From positions 1 through 33,487 of the forward strand of contig JAUNPJ010000042.1 of assembly GCA_030536755.1 (NCBI GenBank): DNA of 33,487 nucleotides, read 5' to 3'. The position numbers were made by a program, and so were the translations under genes. The DNA is from Eubacteriales bacterium (GTDB lineage: Bacteria > Bacillota > Clostridia > Lachnospirales > Lachnospiraceae). Shown here piece after piece: positions 9,261 to 17,634 of the stretch (positions within the stretch are counted from its first letter, which is position 1; each line of letters opens with the position of its first letter). Below the pieces are notes generated by a model. It did not search any database. It was given only the letters and a program-made list of their open reading frames with translations, and was not told the origin of the DNA.

Positions 9261-9701
9261 ATGGAGTTATCAAACTTAAGACCAGCAGAAGGTTCTAAGC
9301 ACAGCAATAATTTCAGAAGAGGTCGTGGTCACGCTTCCGGTAATGGAAAAACAGCCGGTAAAGGTCACAAAGGTCAGTTAGCTCGTTCTGGAGCAAAGAA
9401 AGCAGGCTTCGAAGGTGGACAGATGCCTTTATACCGCAGACTCCCGAAACGTGGATTCAAATGCAGAAATTCTAAAGACATCGTAGCCATCAACGTAAGC
9501 GAGCTTGAAAGATTTGAGGATGGTGCAGAAGTAACAGTTGAGACATTACTGGCTACAGGTACTATTACAAATCCTCGCGATGGCGTTAAAATTCTTGGAA
9601 ACGGTGAGCTTACTAAAAAACTTACTGTGAAAGTAAACGCATTTAGTGAAAGCGCTAAAGCAAAAATTGAAGCTGTAGGTGGAACAGTAGAGGTGATCTA
9701 A
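9261..9701 (+). CDS. rplO: 50S ribosomal protein L15
   Basis: L15 is a late-assembly 50S protein. I chose the ATG at 9261 (146 residues, [20 protein letters not shown]...), 8 bases after AAAGGAGGT (9245-9253). An in-frame upstream ATT/ATG extension would run through the binding site. The Gly/Lys/Arg-rich N-terminal part ([20 protein letters not shown]) is typical. The stop TAA overlaps the secY ATG by one base. Confidence 0.97.
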   Translation: MELSNLRPAEGSKHSNNFRRGRGHASGNGKTAGKGHKGQLARSGAKKAGFEGGQMPLYRRLPKRGFKCRNSKDIVAINVSELERFEDGAEVTVETLLATGTITNPRDGVKILGNGELTKKLTVKVNAFSESAKAKIEAVGGTVEVI

Positions 9702-11047
9702 TGCTAGAAAGCGTAAAGAATGTATTTCGTGTAAAAGATCTGCGCAAAAGACTGTTCTTTGTCCTGATGATGATAGTTGTGATCCGTCTGGGATCACAGC
9801 TTCCCGTTCCGGGAACGGACAGTGAGTACTTTAAGCAGTGGTTTGCCAGCCAGTCTGGTGACGCTTTTAACTTCTTTGACGCGTTTACAGGAGGATCTTT
9901 TGAACAGTTCTCAATTTTCGCTTTAAATATCACTCCATATATTACTTCATCCATTATTATTCAGCTGCTCACAATTGCAATTCCAAAACTGGAAGAGATG
10001 CAGCGTGATGGAGAAGATGGTAGAAAGAAACTTGCTGCTATCACACGTTATGTGACTGTAGCACTTTCTTTAATTGAGGGTATTGCAATGGCAATCGGAT
10101 TTGGACGTCAGGGACTGATCCCTGTACTTTCTTCCGGTTCCGATGCAGGTACACTGGAAAAAATATTTGCGGCAGTTGTTGTGGTAACCTGCCTGACAGC
10201 TGGTTCAGCGATGCTGATGTGGATTGGTGAGCGAATCACGGAGAACGGTGTTGGAAATGGTATCTCTATTGTGTTGACAGTAAATATTGTATCCAGAATG
10301 CCGAGTGATTTTACAGCACTTTATGAAAGCTTCATCAAGGGCAAAACAATCGCAAAAGGCACTCTGGCAGCACTGATTATTGCAGCCATTGTATTAGCAG
10401 TAGTAGTATTTGTACTTGTTTTAAATGGCGCAGAGAGAAGAATTCCCGTACAGTATTCCAAGAAGATGCAGGGAAGAAAGATGGTAGGCGGACAGTCTAC
10501 ACATATTCCGCTGAAGGTAAATACCGGAGGCGTTATTCCTATTATCTTCGCATCTTCCATTATGTCTTTCCCAAGTGTGATCTCCACATTTACGGGTAAA
10601 GGAAATGGAGGTGGAATTGTAACAGAGATTTTGAAAGGTCTTTCTTCCAACAACTGGTGCAATCCAGATCAGCCGATTTATACAATTGGTCTTCTGGTTT
10701 ATATCGTACTGGTTATTTTCTTCGCTTATTTCTATACTTCCATTACATTTAATCCGTTGGAAGTAGCGGATAATATGAAGAAACAGGGCGGATTTATCCC
10801 AGGTGTAAGACCTGGAAAACCAACGTCCGAATACTTGACTAAAATCTTGAACTATATTATTTTTATCGGAGCAGCCGGACTGATCATCGTAGCAGTGATT
10901 CCGTTCTTCTTCAACGGTGTATTTGGAGCAAATGTTTCCTTTGGAGGAACATCCATTATCATCGTAGTGGGAGTTGTTCTTGAGACAATCAAACAGATTG
11001 AATCCAGAATGCTGGTTCGTAACTACAAAGGATTTTTAAACGATTAG
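9701..11047 (+). CDS. secY: Protein translocase subunit SecY
   Basis: SecY is the channel of the SecYEG translocon in the cytoplasmic membrane. The 448-residue protein has about ten hydrophobic segments. It shows the N-terminal KDLRKRLFFVLMMIVVIRLG, the plug and second helix region FSIFALNITPYITSSIIIQL, and the long cytoplasmic loop with QYSKKMQGRKMVGGQSTHIP. The start overlaps rplO by one base, so it is coupled to ribosomal-protein synthesis. A hairpin repeat follows the stop. Confidence 0.98.
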   Translation: MLESVKNVFRVKDLRKRLFFVLMMIVVIRLGSQLPVPGTDSEYFKQWFASQSGDAFNFFDAFTGGSFEQFSIFALNITPYITSSIIIQLLTIAIPKLEEMQRDGEDGRKKLAAITRYVTVALSLIEGIAMAIGFGRQGLIPVLSSGSDAGTLEKIFAAVVVVTCLTAGSAMLMWIGERITENGVGNGISIVLTVNIVSRMPSDFTALYESFIKGKTIAKGTLAALIIAAIVLAVVVFVLVLNGAERRIPVQYSKKMQGRKMVGGQSTHIPLKVNTGGVIPIIFASSIMSFPSVISTFTGKGNGGGIVTEILKGLSSNNWCNPDQPIYTIGLLVYIVLVIFFAYFYTSITFNPLEVADNMKKQGGFIPGVRPGKPTSEYLTKILNYIIFIGAAGLIIVAVIPFFFNGVFGANVSFGGTSIIIVVGVVLETIKQIESRMLVRNYKGFLND

Positions 11048-11053
11048 TTTACG

Positions 11054-11081
11054 AGGGACGTTAGCGAAGCGCTGCGTCCCT
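11054..11081 (+). repeat. REP-like hairpin in the secY-adk gap
   Basis: AGGGACG (11054-11060) pairs with CGTCCCT (11075-11081), and inside it AGCG (11063-11066) pairs with CGCT (11070-11073) around AAG. No T tract follows. The compact palindrome resembles intergenic repeats common in Clostridia. It probably leaves a stable hairpin in the message between secY and adk. Confidence 0.5.
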
Positions 11082-11120
11082 ATCGTGGATTAAATAACTT
11101 TTTTGGAGGAGGTAGCATTT

Positions 11121-11762
11121 ATGCGTATTATCATGTTAGGAGCACCTGGTGCAGGAAAAGGAACACAGGCAAAAAAAATTGCTGAGAAGTACAACATTCC
11201 ACATATTTCTACGGGAGATATCTTCCGTGCGAATATTAAAAACGGAACAGAGCTTGGTGTAAAAGCAAAATCCTATATGGATCAGGGATTACTTGTTCCA
11301 GATGAATTAGTAGTAGATCTGGTTGCAGACAGAATTCAGCAGGATGATGCCAAAGCAGGATACGTTCTGGATGGATTCCCACGTACGATTCCGCAGGCAG
11401 AAAGCCTTGACGCAGCTCTTGCAAAAATGGGTCAGAAAATTGATTATGCCATTGATGTAGAAGTGCCGGATGAGAATATCATCAACCGTATGTCTGGAAG
11501 ACGTGCCTGCGTAAAATGCGGCGCTACATATCATTTACAGTACGCAAAGCCGAAGGCTGACGGCGTATGTGATGTGTGTGGTGAGCAGTTGATCCTTCGT
11601 GATGATGATAAGCCTGAGACTGTACAGAAACGTCTTAGCGTTTACCATCAGCAGACACAGCCGCTTATCGACTACTATGAGAATCAGAATGCATTAAAAG
11701 AAGTAGACGGTACCAAGGATATGGAGGATGTTTTTGCTGATATCGTCTCAATCTTAGGATAA
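11121..11762 (+). CDS. adk: Adenylate kinase
   Basis: Adenylate kinase interconverts ATP + AMP and 2 ADP in the cytosol. I chose the ATG at 11121 (213 residues) after GGAGGAGGT (11105-11113). The P-loop [10 protein letters not shown] covers residues 7-16, and the AMP-site region [12 protein letters not shown] starts near residue 29. The LID domain has a complete zinc site, Cys130/Cys133 and Cys150/Cys153, as in Gram-positive enzymes. It follows secY as in most Firmicutes. Confidence 0.98.
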   Translation: MRIIMLGAPGAGKGTQAKKIAEKYNIPHISTGDIFRANIKNGTELGVKAKSYMDQGLLVPDELVVDLVADRIQQDDAKAGYVLDGFPRTIPQAESLDAALAKMGQKIDYAIDVEVPDENIINRMSGRRACVKCGATYHLQYAKPKADGVCDVCGEQLILRDDDKPETVQKRLSVYHQQTQPLIDYYENQNALKEVDGTKDMEDVFADIVSILG

Positions 11763-11778
11763 TAAGCTGGAGGCAATT

Positions 11779-12534
11779 ATGTCAGTATCTGTTAAATCAC
11801 CAAAAGAAATTGAAAAAATGAGAAAAGCAGGGCATCTTCTTGAGCAGGTCCACAATGAACTTGCAAAAATGATTCGTCCTGGTGTAAGCACATGGGAAAT
11901 TGATCATGAAGGTGAGAAAATCATCCGGGAATTGGGATGCATTCCTAATTTCCTCAATTATAATGGTTTTCCGGCTTCTTTCTGTACAAGTATTAATGAT
12001 GAAGTGGTCCATGGAATCCCTTCAAAAGAAAGAGTTCTTCAGGAAGGAGATATCATTAGCCTGGATGCAGGCCTGATTTATGAAGGCTATCATTCCGATG
12101 CTGCACGTACCTACGGCGTGGGAGAAATCTCCAAAGAGGCACAGCAGCTCATTGATGTCACCAGACAGAGCTTTTTTGAAGGCATCAAATATGCAAAAGC
12201 AGGTCATCATCTCCATGAAATTTCTGCAGCGATCGGTGCTTATGCTGAAAAATTTGGCTACGGCGTGGTCAGAGACCTGGTAGGACATGGAATCGGAACC
12301 AGTCTTCATGAAGATCCACAGATTCCAAACTTTGCGCAGAAACGCAGAGGAATTCGTCTGCAGCCCGGTATGACGCTTGCAATCGAGCCTATGATCAATA
12401 TGGGCCGCGCAGATGTATGCTGGCTGGATGATGACTGGACAGTCGTTACAGAAGATGGAATGTTATCCGCTCATTATGAGAACACAGTTCTTATAACGGA
12501 AGGTGAACCGGAACTCTTAACTCTGACAAAATAA
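11779..12534 (+). CDS. map: Methionine aminopeptidase, type I
   Basis: MetAP removes the initiator methionine from nascent proteins using two divalent metal ions. The 251-residue protein shows all five ligands: Asp96 and Asp107 (LDAGLIYEGYHSDAARTYG), His170 (VGHGIGTSLHEDPQIPN), Glu203 (AIEPMIN) and Glu234 (AHYENTVLITE). His79 corresponds to the conserved substrate-site His. CTGGAGGC precedes the ATG. It lacks an N-terminal zinc-finger extension. Confidence 0.97.
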   Translation: MSVSVKSPKEIEKMRKAGHLLEQVHNELAKMIRPGVSTWEIDHEGEKIIRELGCIPNFLNYNGFPASFCTSINDEVVHGIPSKERVLQEGDIISLDAGLIYEGYHSDAARTYGVGEISKEAQQLIDVTRQSFFEGIKYAKAGHHLHEISAAIGAYAEKFGYGVVRDLVGHGIGTSLHEDPQIPNFAQKRRGIRLQPGMTLAIEPMINMGRADVCWLDDDWTVVTEDGMLSAHYENTVLITEGEPELLTLTK

Positions 12535-12544
12535 TAGATAGAAA

Positions 12545-12571
12545 GTTACTGTGAACGGAGTGAATAGTAAC
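12545..12571. repeat. 27-bp dyad repeat, copy 2
   Basis: This copy matches 28-54 at 26 of 27 positions. The single change in the right arm converts a G-C pair to G-U in RNA. It lies in the map-infA gap, ahead of the infA binding site. The compensated change suggests that the hairpin itself matters. Confidence 0.7.
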
Positions 12572-12588
12572 GATAGAAGGAGAAGACT

Positions 12589-12807
12589 ATGTCAAAAGCA
12601 GATGTAATCGAAGTAGAAGGCACTGTACTGGAAAAACTGCCTAATGCGATGTTCAAAGTAGAATTAGAGAACAAACACGTAGTTCTTGCCCACATCAGCG
12701 GCAAACTTCGTATGAATTTCATTCGAATTCTTCCTGGTGATAAAGTAACGATTGAATTATCACCATATGATCTGAGCAAGGGAAGAATTATCTGGCGAGA
12801 CAAATAG
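12589..12807 (+). CDS. infA: Translation initiation factor IF-1
   Basis: IF-1 occupies the ribosomal A site during initiation. The 72-residue OB-fold product matches the family throughout ([20 protein letters not shown], then [19 protein letters not shown]). GAAGGAGAAG precedes the ATG. It is the last gene of its transcription unit; a terminator follows within 20 bases. No KOW-domain gene lies between map and infA, unlike in many related Clostridia. Confidence 0.98.
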   Translation: MSKADVIEVEGTVLEKLPNAMFKVELENKHVVLAHISGKLRMNFIRILPGDKVTIELSPYDLSKGRIIWRDK

Positions 12808-12826
12808 AATCAATCGAAAAAGAAAT

Positions 12827-12862
12827 ACAGGGATATGGCTGCGGCTGTATCTCTGTTTTTTT
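12827..12862 (+). terminator. Terminator after infA
   Basis: ACAGGGATA (12827-12835) pairs with TATCTCTGT (12848-12856), with one G-U pair, and is followed by a run of T residues to 12862. It separates the S10-spc unit from the rpmJ promoter downstream. Confidence 0.8.
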
Positions 12863-12910
12863 CTATATAAAAAGATCAGAAAAAAATAAAAAAATTCCAG
12901 AAAAAAGTGC

Positions 12911-12939
12911 TTGCAAATCCTGCCAGGTAATGCTATTAT
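12911..12939 (+). promoter_or_regulatory. Sigma-A type promoter for rpmJ and the alpha operon
   Basis: TTGCAA (12911-12916) and TATTAT (12934-12939) are separated by exactly 17 bases. The pair sits just after the infA terminator and about 80 bases before the rpmJ start. It would drive rpmJ and probably the downstream rpsM-rplQ genes. Confidence 0.75.
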
Positions 12940-13018
12940 ATTATGCGGACGCTTGTGTAGATAAGATACGTGCGTCCGGAAACTACAGATTAGCAGAATT
13001 ACGGAAGGAGGATTTCCC

Positions 13019-13132
13019 GTGAAAGTAAGATCATCTGTAAAACCGATTTGCGAAAAATGCAAGGTTATTAGAAGAAAAGGAAGCATCAGAGTAATCTGTG
13101 AAAATCCTAAACACAAACAGCGCCAGGGTTAA
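13019..13132 (+). CDS. rpmJ: 50S ribosomal protein L36
   Basis: L36 is the smallest 50S protein. The 37-residue product, starting from GTG at 13019 ([20 protein letters not shown]...), carries the zinc site Cys-x2-Cys then Cys-x4-His (ICEKCK and ICENPKH). It ends QRQG. GGAAGGAGGA precedes the start. This is the zinc-binding form. Confidence 0.96.
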   Translation: MKVRSSVKPICEKCKVIRRKGSIRVICENPKHKQRQG

Positions 13133-13176
13133 TGTAACCGTCATTTCATATGACCCAGGCATGCCGGGAAACTCTA

Positions 13177-13208
13177 TTGACAGTGTAAATATAGAAACAG
13201 TGTATATA
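13177..13208 (+). promoter_or_regulatory. Possible internal promoter upstream of rpsM
   Basis: TTGACA (13177-13182) is a perfect -35 box. The best -10 candidates are TGTATA (13201) at 18 bases and TATATA (13203) at 20 bases. The -10 match or the spacing is imperfect. If used, it would start a leader of about 270 bases before rpsM. Confidence 0.35.
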
Positions 13209-13246
13209 GATAACAGGCATCCGTTTGTGTAATTTTGTGCGGCTGC

Positions 13247-13373
13247 AGTACGAACCACCAGGCGGTGTTGTTCGACTGTTAAAATAAACATACCAAATAA
13301 ATCCGCCTAATACCGAGCAGAATCGGAAAGGCTGCGATCAGGCAGCTGGGTGTGGAAGAGCACCCCAATTAGG
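13247..13373 (+). promoter_or_regulatory. Structured leader of rpsM-rpsK-rpsD-rpoA-rplQ (candidate S4-type leader)
   Basis: The 349-base gap between rpmJ and rpsM contains a strong hairpin: AGT, CGAAC and CACC (13247-13259) pair with GGTG, GTTCG and ACT (13264-13277). A multibranch unit follows. CCTAAT (13306-13311) pairs with ATTAGG (13368-13373) and encloses CCGA/TCGG (13313-13326), GCTGC/GCAGC (13331-13346) and GGGTG/CACCC (13348-13365). Alpha operons encoding S4 are autoregulated through leaders in several phyla, and S4-type leaders have been described in Clostridia. The assignment is inference. Confidence 0.5.
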
Positions 13374-13481
13374 AAACTATTAATAAAAAGCAGAATGATG
13401 AGACTCGTCCCATTTCACCGTACACAAGTACGTGACGCAGGTTATCAGGATGCTGAATGTAGAAAATGGAGGAAAAATTAC

Positions 13482-13850
13482 ATGGCTCGTTTAGCTGGTG
13501 TAGACTTACCAAGAGACAAACGTGTAGAGATTGGTCTGACATACATTTATGGTATTGGAAGAACAAGCGCTGCTAAAATTCTTGCAGATGCAGGTGTTGA
13601 TCCTGACACACGTTGCAGAGATTTGACTAATGAAGAAGTAGATAAAATTCGTGAAGTAATGGATGCAGGTTATGTTGTAGAAGGTGATCTTCGTAGAGAA
13701 ATCGCTCTGAACATCAAGAGACTTCAGGAAATCGGATGCTATCGCGGAATCCGTCATAGAAAAGGACTTCCTGTTCGTGGTCAGAAGACTAAGACAAACG
13801 CAAGAACAAGAAAAGGTCCGAAGAGAACAGTAGCAAACAAGAAGAAATAA
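13482..13850 (+). CDS. rpsM: 30S ribosomal protein S13
   Basis: S13 forms bridges between the 30S head and the 50S central protuberance. I chose the ATG at 13482 (122 residues, [20 protein letters not shown]...), 7 bases after GGAGG. Longer in-frame readings run back into the structured leader and have no family match. The C-terminal signature [20 protein letters not shown] is present. Confidence 0.97.
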   Translation: MARLAGVDLPRDKRVEIGLTYIYGIGRTSAAKILADAGVDPDTRCRDLTNEEVDKIREVMDAGYVVEGDLRREIALNIKRLQEIGCYRGIRHRKGLPVRGQKTKTNARTRKGPKRTVANKKK

Positions 13851-13901
13851 TAAATAGAAACAGATAATTCGATTAAAAGGAAAGTGTAGGTTAGTTTTAA
13901 A

Positions 13902-14297
13902 ATGGCAAAAGTGACAAAGAAAACGACAGGTAAACGTCGTGTCAAGAAAAACGTTGAACGCGGACAGGCACATATTCAGTCATCTTTCAATAACACAATC
14001 GTAACTCTTACAGATACTGAAGGAAACGCTCTTTCTTGGGCAAGTGCTGGTGGTCTTGGATTTAGAGGTTCAAAGAAATCTACCCCTTATGCAGCTCAGA
14101 TGGCAGCTGAGACAGCTACAAAAGCAGCATTAGTACATGGTTTGAAAACTGTAGACGTATTTGTTAAGGGACCAGGTTCAGGTAGAGAGGCAGCAATTCG
14201 TGCGCTTCAGGCTTGTGGATTAAATGTAACAAGCATCAGAGACGTGACTCCGGTACCACACAACGGATGCCGCCCACCAAAACGCAGAAGAGTCTAA
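13902..14297 (+). CDS. rpsK: 30S ribosomal protein S11
   Basis: S11 lies in the 30S platform near the E site. The 131-residue protein has the conserved [20 protein letters not shown], the [19 protein letters not shown] region and the C-terminal [13 protein letters not shown]. The upstream binding site (AAAGGAAAG) is weaker and further from the ATG than in its neighbours, about 16 bases. Confidence 0.97.
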   Translation: MAKVTKKTTGKRRVKKNVERGQAHIQSSFNNTIVTLTDTEGNALSWASAGGLGFRGSKKSTPYAAQMAAETATKAALVHGLKTVDVFVKGPGSGREAAIRALQACGLNVTSIRDVTPVPHNGCRPPKRRRV

Positions 14298-14364
14298 TTA
14301 CAGTTATTGGATATAGATTGGATAGTTTACAGTTAACGGATACAATTAGGAGGTATAGTGCAAA

Positions 14365-14958
14365 ATGGCAGTAAATAGAGTGCCTGTTCTGAAAAGATGC
14401 AGATCTTTGGATTTAGATCCTGTATATTTGGGAATTGATAAAAAATCAACAAGACAGTTAAGACGTGCCAACAGAAAAATGTCTGAGTACGGTCTTCAGT
14501 TAAGAGAAAAACAGAAAGCAAAATTCATCTACGGAGTTCTGGAGAAACCTTTCAGAAACTACTACAAGAAAGCTGATAAAATGGCTGGTATGACAGGTGA
14601 GAACCTGATGACTATGCTTGAGAGCCGTCTTGACAACGTAGTATTCCGTCTTGGATTTGCAAGAACAAGAAAAGAAGCAAGACAGATCGTTGACCACAAA
14701 CATGTACTGGTTAACGGCAAACAGGTAAACATCCCATCTTACCTTGTAAGTGCTGGTGATGTAATCGAAATCAAAGAGAACAAAAAAGGTTCCGAGAGAT
14801 ACAAAGGTATTCTGGAAGTAACAGGTGGAAGACTTGTTCCGGAATGGCTGGATGTTGATCAGGAAGCATTAAGAGGAACCGTAAAAGAGCTCCCAAGCCG
14901 CGAAGCAATTGATGTTCCGGTTAACGAGATGCTCATCGTCGAGTTGTATTCTAAATAA
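14365..14958 (+). CDS. rpsD: 30S ribosomal protein S4
   Basis: S4 nucleates 16S rRNA 5'-domain assembly and represses the alpha operon in E. coli. The 197-residue protein has the S4 RNA-binding domain (residues about 88-150, LESRLDNVVFRLGFARTRKE then ARQIVDHKHVLVNGK). The shorter N-terminal part lacks the four-Cys zinc knuckle seen in some S4 proteins; only one Cys is visible there. It would be the natural ligand for the leader upstream of rpsM. Confidence 0.97.
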   Translation: MAVNRVPVLKRCRSLDLDPVYLGIDKKSTRQLRRANRKMSEYGLQLREKQKAKFIYGVLEKPFRNYYKKADKMAGMTGENLMTMLESRLDNVVFRLGFARTRKEARQIVDHKHVLVNGKQVNIPSYLVSAGDVIEIKENKKGSERYKGILEVTGGRLVPEWLDVDQEALRGTVKELPSREAIDVPVNEMLIVELYSK

Positions 14959-14987
14959 TTAACTTGATGAAAAAAGGAGGAGCCTGA

Positions 14988-15947
14988 ATGTTTGATTTTA
15001 ATAAACCTAAAATTGAGATAACGGAAATTTCCGATGATAAGAAATATGGTAGATTCGTTGTAGAACCTCTGGAAAGAGGCTATGGCACTACATTAGGTAA
15101 CTCTCTTAGAAGAATTATGCTGTCATCTCTTCCGGGTGCTGCAGTCAGCCAGGTTAAGATTGACGGTGTGTTGCATGAATTCAGTTCCATTCCTGGAGTG
15201 AAGGAAGATGTAACAGAGATTATCATGAACTTAAAGAGTCTGGCCATCAAGAACACAAGTATGGACAATGAGCCAAAAGTTGCGTACATCGAATGCGAAG
15301 GCAAAGGTGTGGTAACAGCGGCAGATATCCAGGCAGATCAGGATATCGAAATCATGAATCCTGATCAGGTAATTGCCACACTGAATGGCGGAAGCGACTG
15401 CCATCTCAGCATGGAGCTGACCATTACAAAAGGTCGTGGATATATCGGTGCAGATAAAGCCAAAACAGAAGATATGCCAATCGGTGTTATCGCAGTTGAC
15501 TCTATCTACACACCGGTAGAACGCGTAAACCTTACAGTTGAGAATACTCGTGTGGGCCAGATTACAGACTTTGATAAATTGACTTTGGATGTTTGGACCA
15601 ATGGTACATTGGATCCGGATGAAGCAGTCAGCCTGGCTGCAAAGGTATTAAGCGAGCACTTAAGCCTGTTCATCGACCTGTCTGAGAATGCGAAGACAGC
15701 TGAAGTTATGATTGAAAAAGAAGACAACGAGAAAGAGAAAGTTCTTGAAATGAGCATTGATGAACTGGAATTATCCGTTCGTTCTTACAACTGCCTGAAG
15801 AGAGCCGGTATCAATACCGTTGAAGAATTATGTAACAGAACTTCCGACGATATGATGAAGGTTCGTAACCTCGGACGTAAATCACTCGAAGAAGTTCTTG
15901 CGAAACTGAAAGAGCTCGGTTTGCAGTTACAGCCAACCGAAGAATAA
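14988..15947 (+). CDS. rpoA: DNA-directed RNA polymerase subunit alpha
   Basis: Alpha dimerises to nucleate RNA polymerase and contacts UP elements and activators. The 319-residue protein has the N-terminal assembly domain ([20 protein letters not shown] near residue 29), an acidic linker around residue 240 and the C-terminal HhH domain ([20 protein letters not shown], then [15 protein letters not shown]). AAAAGGAGGAG precedes the ATG. Confidence 0.98.
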   Translation: MFDFNKPKIEITEISDDKKYGRFVVEPLERGYGTTLGNSLRRIMLSSLPGAAVSQVKIDGVLHEFSSIPGVKEDVTEIIMNLKSLAIKNTSMDNEPKVAYIECEGKGVVTAADIQADQDIEIMNPDQVIATLNGGSDCHLSMELTITKGRGYIGADKAKTEDMPIGVIAVDSIYTPVERVNLTVENTRVGQITDFDKLTLDVWTNGTLDPDEAVSLAAKVLSEHLSLFIDLSENAKTAEVMIEKEDNEKEKVLEMSIDELELSVRSYNCLKRAGINTVEELCNRTSDDMMKVRNLGRKSLEEVLAKLKELGLQLQPTEE

Positions 15948-16026
15948 AAATATAGTGGACCGCTAGGCAGGATCCGGTAAGACCGTAAGCGCGCGGGTTC
16001 TGTTCCCACAGATGGAGGATTTTAAA

Positions 16027-16563
16027 ATGGCGAAATATAGAAAATTAGGTAGAACATCTGATCAGAGAAAAGCTCTGCTGAGAAACCAGGTAACAAATCT
16101 GTTATATCATGGAAAAATCGTTACAACTGAGACAAAAGCAAAAGAAGTTCGCAAAATTGCTGAGGGCTTAATTGCTATGGCAGTTCGCGAGAAAGACAAC
16201 TTTGAGACTGTAACTGTTACAGCAAAAGTTGCTCGCAAAGATGCAGAAGGCAAGAGAGTAAAAGAAGTTGTTGACGGTAAGAAAGTGACTGTATACGATG
16301 AAGTTCAGAAAGAAATCAAGAAAGATATGCCTTCCAGACTTCATGCAAGAAGACAGATGAACAAAGTTCTTTACCCTGTAACAGAAGTTCCGGCGAAAGC
16401 TGCTGGAAGAAAGAAAAATACAAAAGAGATCAACATGACAGACAAACTCTTTGACGAAATCGCTCCAAAATACGTTGACCGTAACGGTGGTTACACAAGA
16501 ATCATCAAAATCGGACCTCGTAAAGGCGATGCTGCAATGGAAGTTGTTCTTGAGTTAGTATAA
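16027..16563 (+). CDS. rplQ: 50S ribosomal protein L17, long form
   Basis: L17 lies at the 50S solvent side near the tunnel exit. I chose the ATG at 16027 (178 residues, [20 protein letters not shown]...) after TGGAGGA. The N-terminal core and the C-terminal [20 protein letters not shown], then [20 protein letters not shown], match the family. The protein is about 55 residues longer than the common 120-residue form because of charged, Lys-rich inserts between about residues 62 and 135. This is typical of Lachnospiraceae as I recall. Confidence 0.96.
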   Translation: MAKYRKLGRTSDQRKALLRNQVTNLLYHGKIVTTETKAKEVRKIAEGLIAMAVREKDNFETVTVTAKVARKDAEGKRVKEVVDGKKVTVYDEVQKEIKKDMPSRLHARRQMNKVLYPVTEVPAKAAGRKKNTKEINMTDKLFDEIAPKYVDRNGGYTRIIKIGPRKGDAAMEVVLELV

Positions 16564-16576
16564 TTTAAAAAAGGTC

Positions 16577-16616
16577 AGACCTCTGAACTGAACATTCAGT
16601 TTGGGGGTCTTTTTTT
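16577..16616 (+). terminator. Terminator ending the alpha operon
   Basis: A 15-pair stem with a few G-U pairs (16577-16591 against 16596-16610) around the loop ACAT is followed by seven T residues. This is the strongest terminator in the window. It closes the ribosomal supercluster. Confidence 0.93.
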
Positions 16617-16622
16617 GGAAAA

Positions 16623-17534
16623 ATGATTATGGATAAAAATAAAAAAACAAGCAATCAAAAATACAAGGGATTTCTTCTTGTCATGGCAGCCGCCTCTCTG
16701 TGGGGAACGCTCCCCATTTTCAGTAATTTCAGTTACCGGATGGGAAGTGATGCCATGACGTCTGCCGCTATGCGCTGTTATCTGGCAGCCGCTGTGTTTT
16801 TTATCTGGATGCTTGCAAATGGAAGTTTGAAGACATTGAAGATTCGGGAACTGCCGTTTTATTTGATGTATGGAATCATGGCGGGAGGCGGAACCTTTAT
16901 CTTTTATATGCTGGCAATCGAACAGCTCAGCACCGCGATGGCAGCAATTCTTCTTTATACAGGACCGGCTTTTGTGATCATCTTCAGCAGGATCCTTTAC
17001 AAAGAATCAATTACGAAAGCAAAGTTTATAGCGTTATGCTGTACGTTTCTGGGGAGTTTTCTCGTTGTGCGGGGATACGACCTTGCCTCTGTCTCAGCAA
17101 ACGGGAAAGGGCTTTGTTTTGGTATTTTATCGGGAATCAGCTATTCCATGACAACCGTCATGGGAAGAAAGGCAAATCAGCTTCACGATGGACAGATGAA
17201 TGCTGCTTTGATGACGATTTTTGTGATTCCTCTGTTTTTGCTGCTCAAACCGGCGTGGTCCATTCAGGTTCCGGTATCCGGACTGTGGCCTCTTTATCTG
17301 GCGCTGGCACTGCTGGGAACGGTTCTTCCCTATACCTTTTATTTAAAAGGATTAAATACCGGAATTGACGGAGGAATGGCCAGTATCACTGCGACACTCG
17401 AGCCGGTTGTGGGCACGGTGCTCAGCGTTCTGATCCTCCATGATACATTGGAATGGCCGCAGATTCTCGGTGTGGCTGTTGTCATTGCTGGAGTATCCAT
17501 TCCGGTCTTATCCGCCAGAAAAACAGGAAAATAA
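16623..17534 (+). CDS. DMT-superfamily (EamA) transporter
   Basis: This is a 303-residue membrane protein with about ten hydrophobic segments arranged as two EamA repeats. Repeat 1 runs from about residue 15 to 145 (GFLLVMAAASLWGTLPIFSN at its start), and repeat 2 from about 160 to 297 (GKGLCFGILSGISYSMTTVM at its start). EamA proteins export or import small metabolites, often amino acids or nucleotides; the substrate cannot be predicted. The start could be 16623 or 16629, as only GGA (16617-16619) is available as a binding site. It begins immediately after the rplQ terminator, so its promoter is not obvious. Confidence 0.85.
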   Translation: MIMDKNKKTSNQKYKGFLLVMAAASLWGTLPIFSNFSYRMGSDAMTSAAMRCYLAAAVFFIWMLANGSLKTLKIRELPFYLMYGIMAGGGTFIFYMLAIEQLSTAMAAILLYTGPAFVIIFSRILYKESITKAKFIALCCTFLGSFLVVRGYDLASVSANGKGLCFGILSGISYSMTTVMGRKANQLHDGQMNAALMTIFVIPLFLLLKPAWSIQVPVSGLWPLYLALALLGTVLPYTFYLKGLNTGIDGGMASITATLEPVVGTVLSVLILHDTLEWPQILGVAVVIAGVSIPVLSARKTGK

Positions 17535-17558
17535 AAGAAAAAAATCAAGGAAAATTTC

Positions 17559-17587
17559 TTGTCTTATAAATATCATTTTTATATAAT
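17559..17587 (+). promoter_or_regulatory. Sigma-A type promoter for the LytTR gene
   Basis: TTGTCT (17559-17564) and TATAAT (17582-17587) are separated by exactly 17 bases. Transcription would start near 17594, about 40 bases before the chosen start of the regulator gene. Confidence 0.75.
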
Positions 17588-17634
17588 AAGTTTATACTTG
17601 CCGATATGAAGCACTGATGGAGATGAGCGTTAGA

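Noticed and set aside
13350-13481. N-terminal extension of rpsM
   Set aside because: The extension runs through the structured leader and the real ribosome binding site at 13468-13473, and S13 family members start at [10 protein letters not shown].
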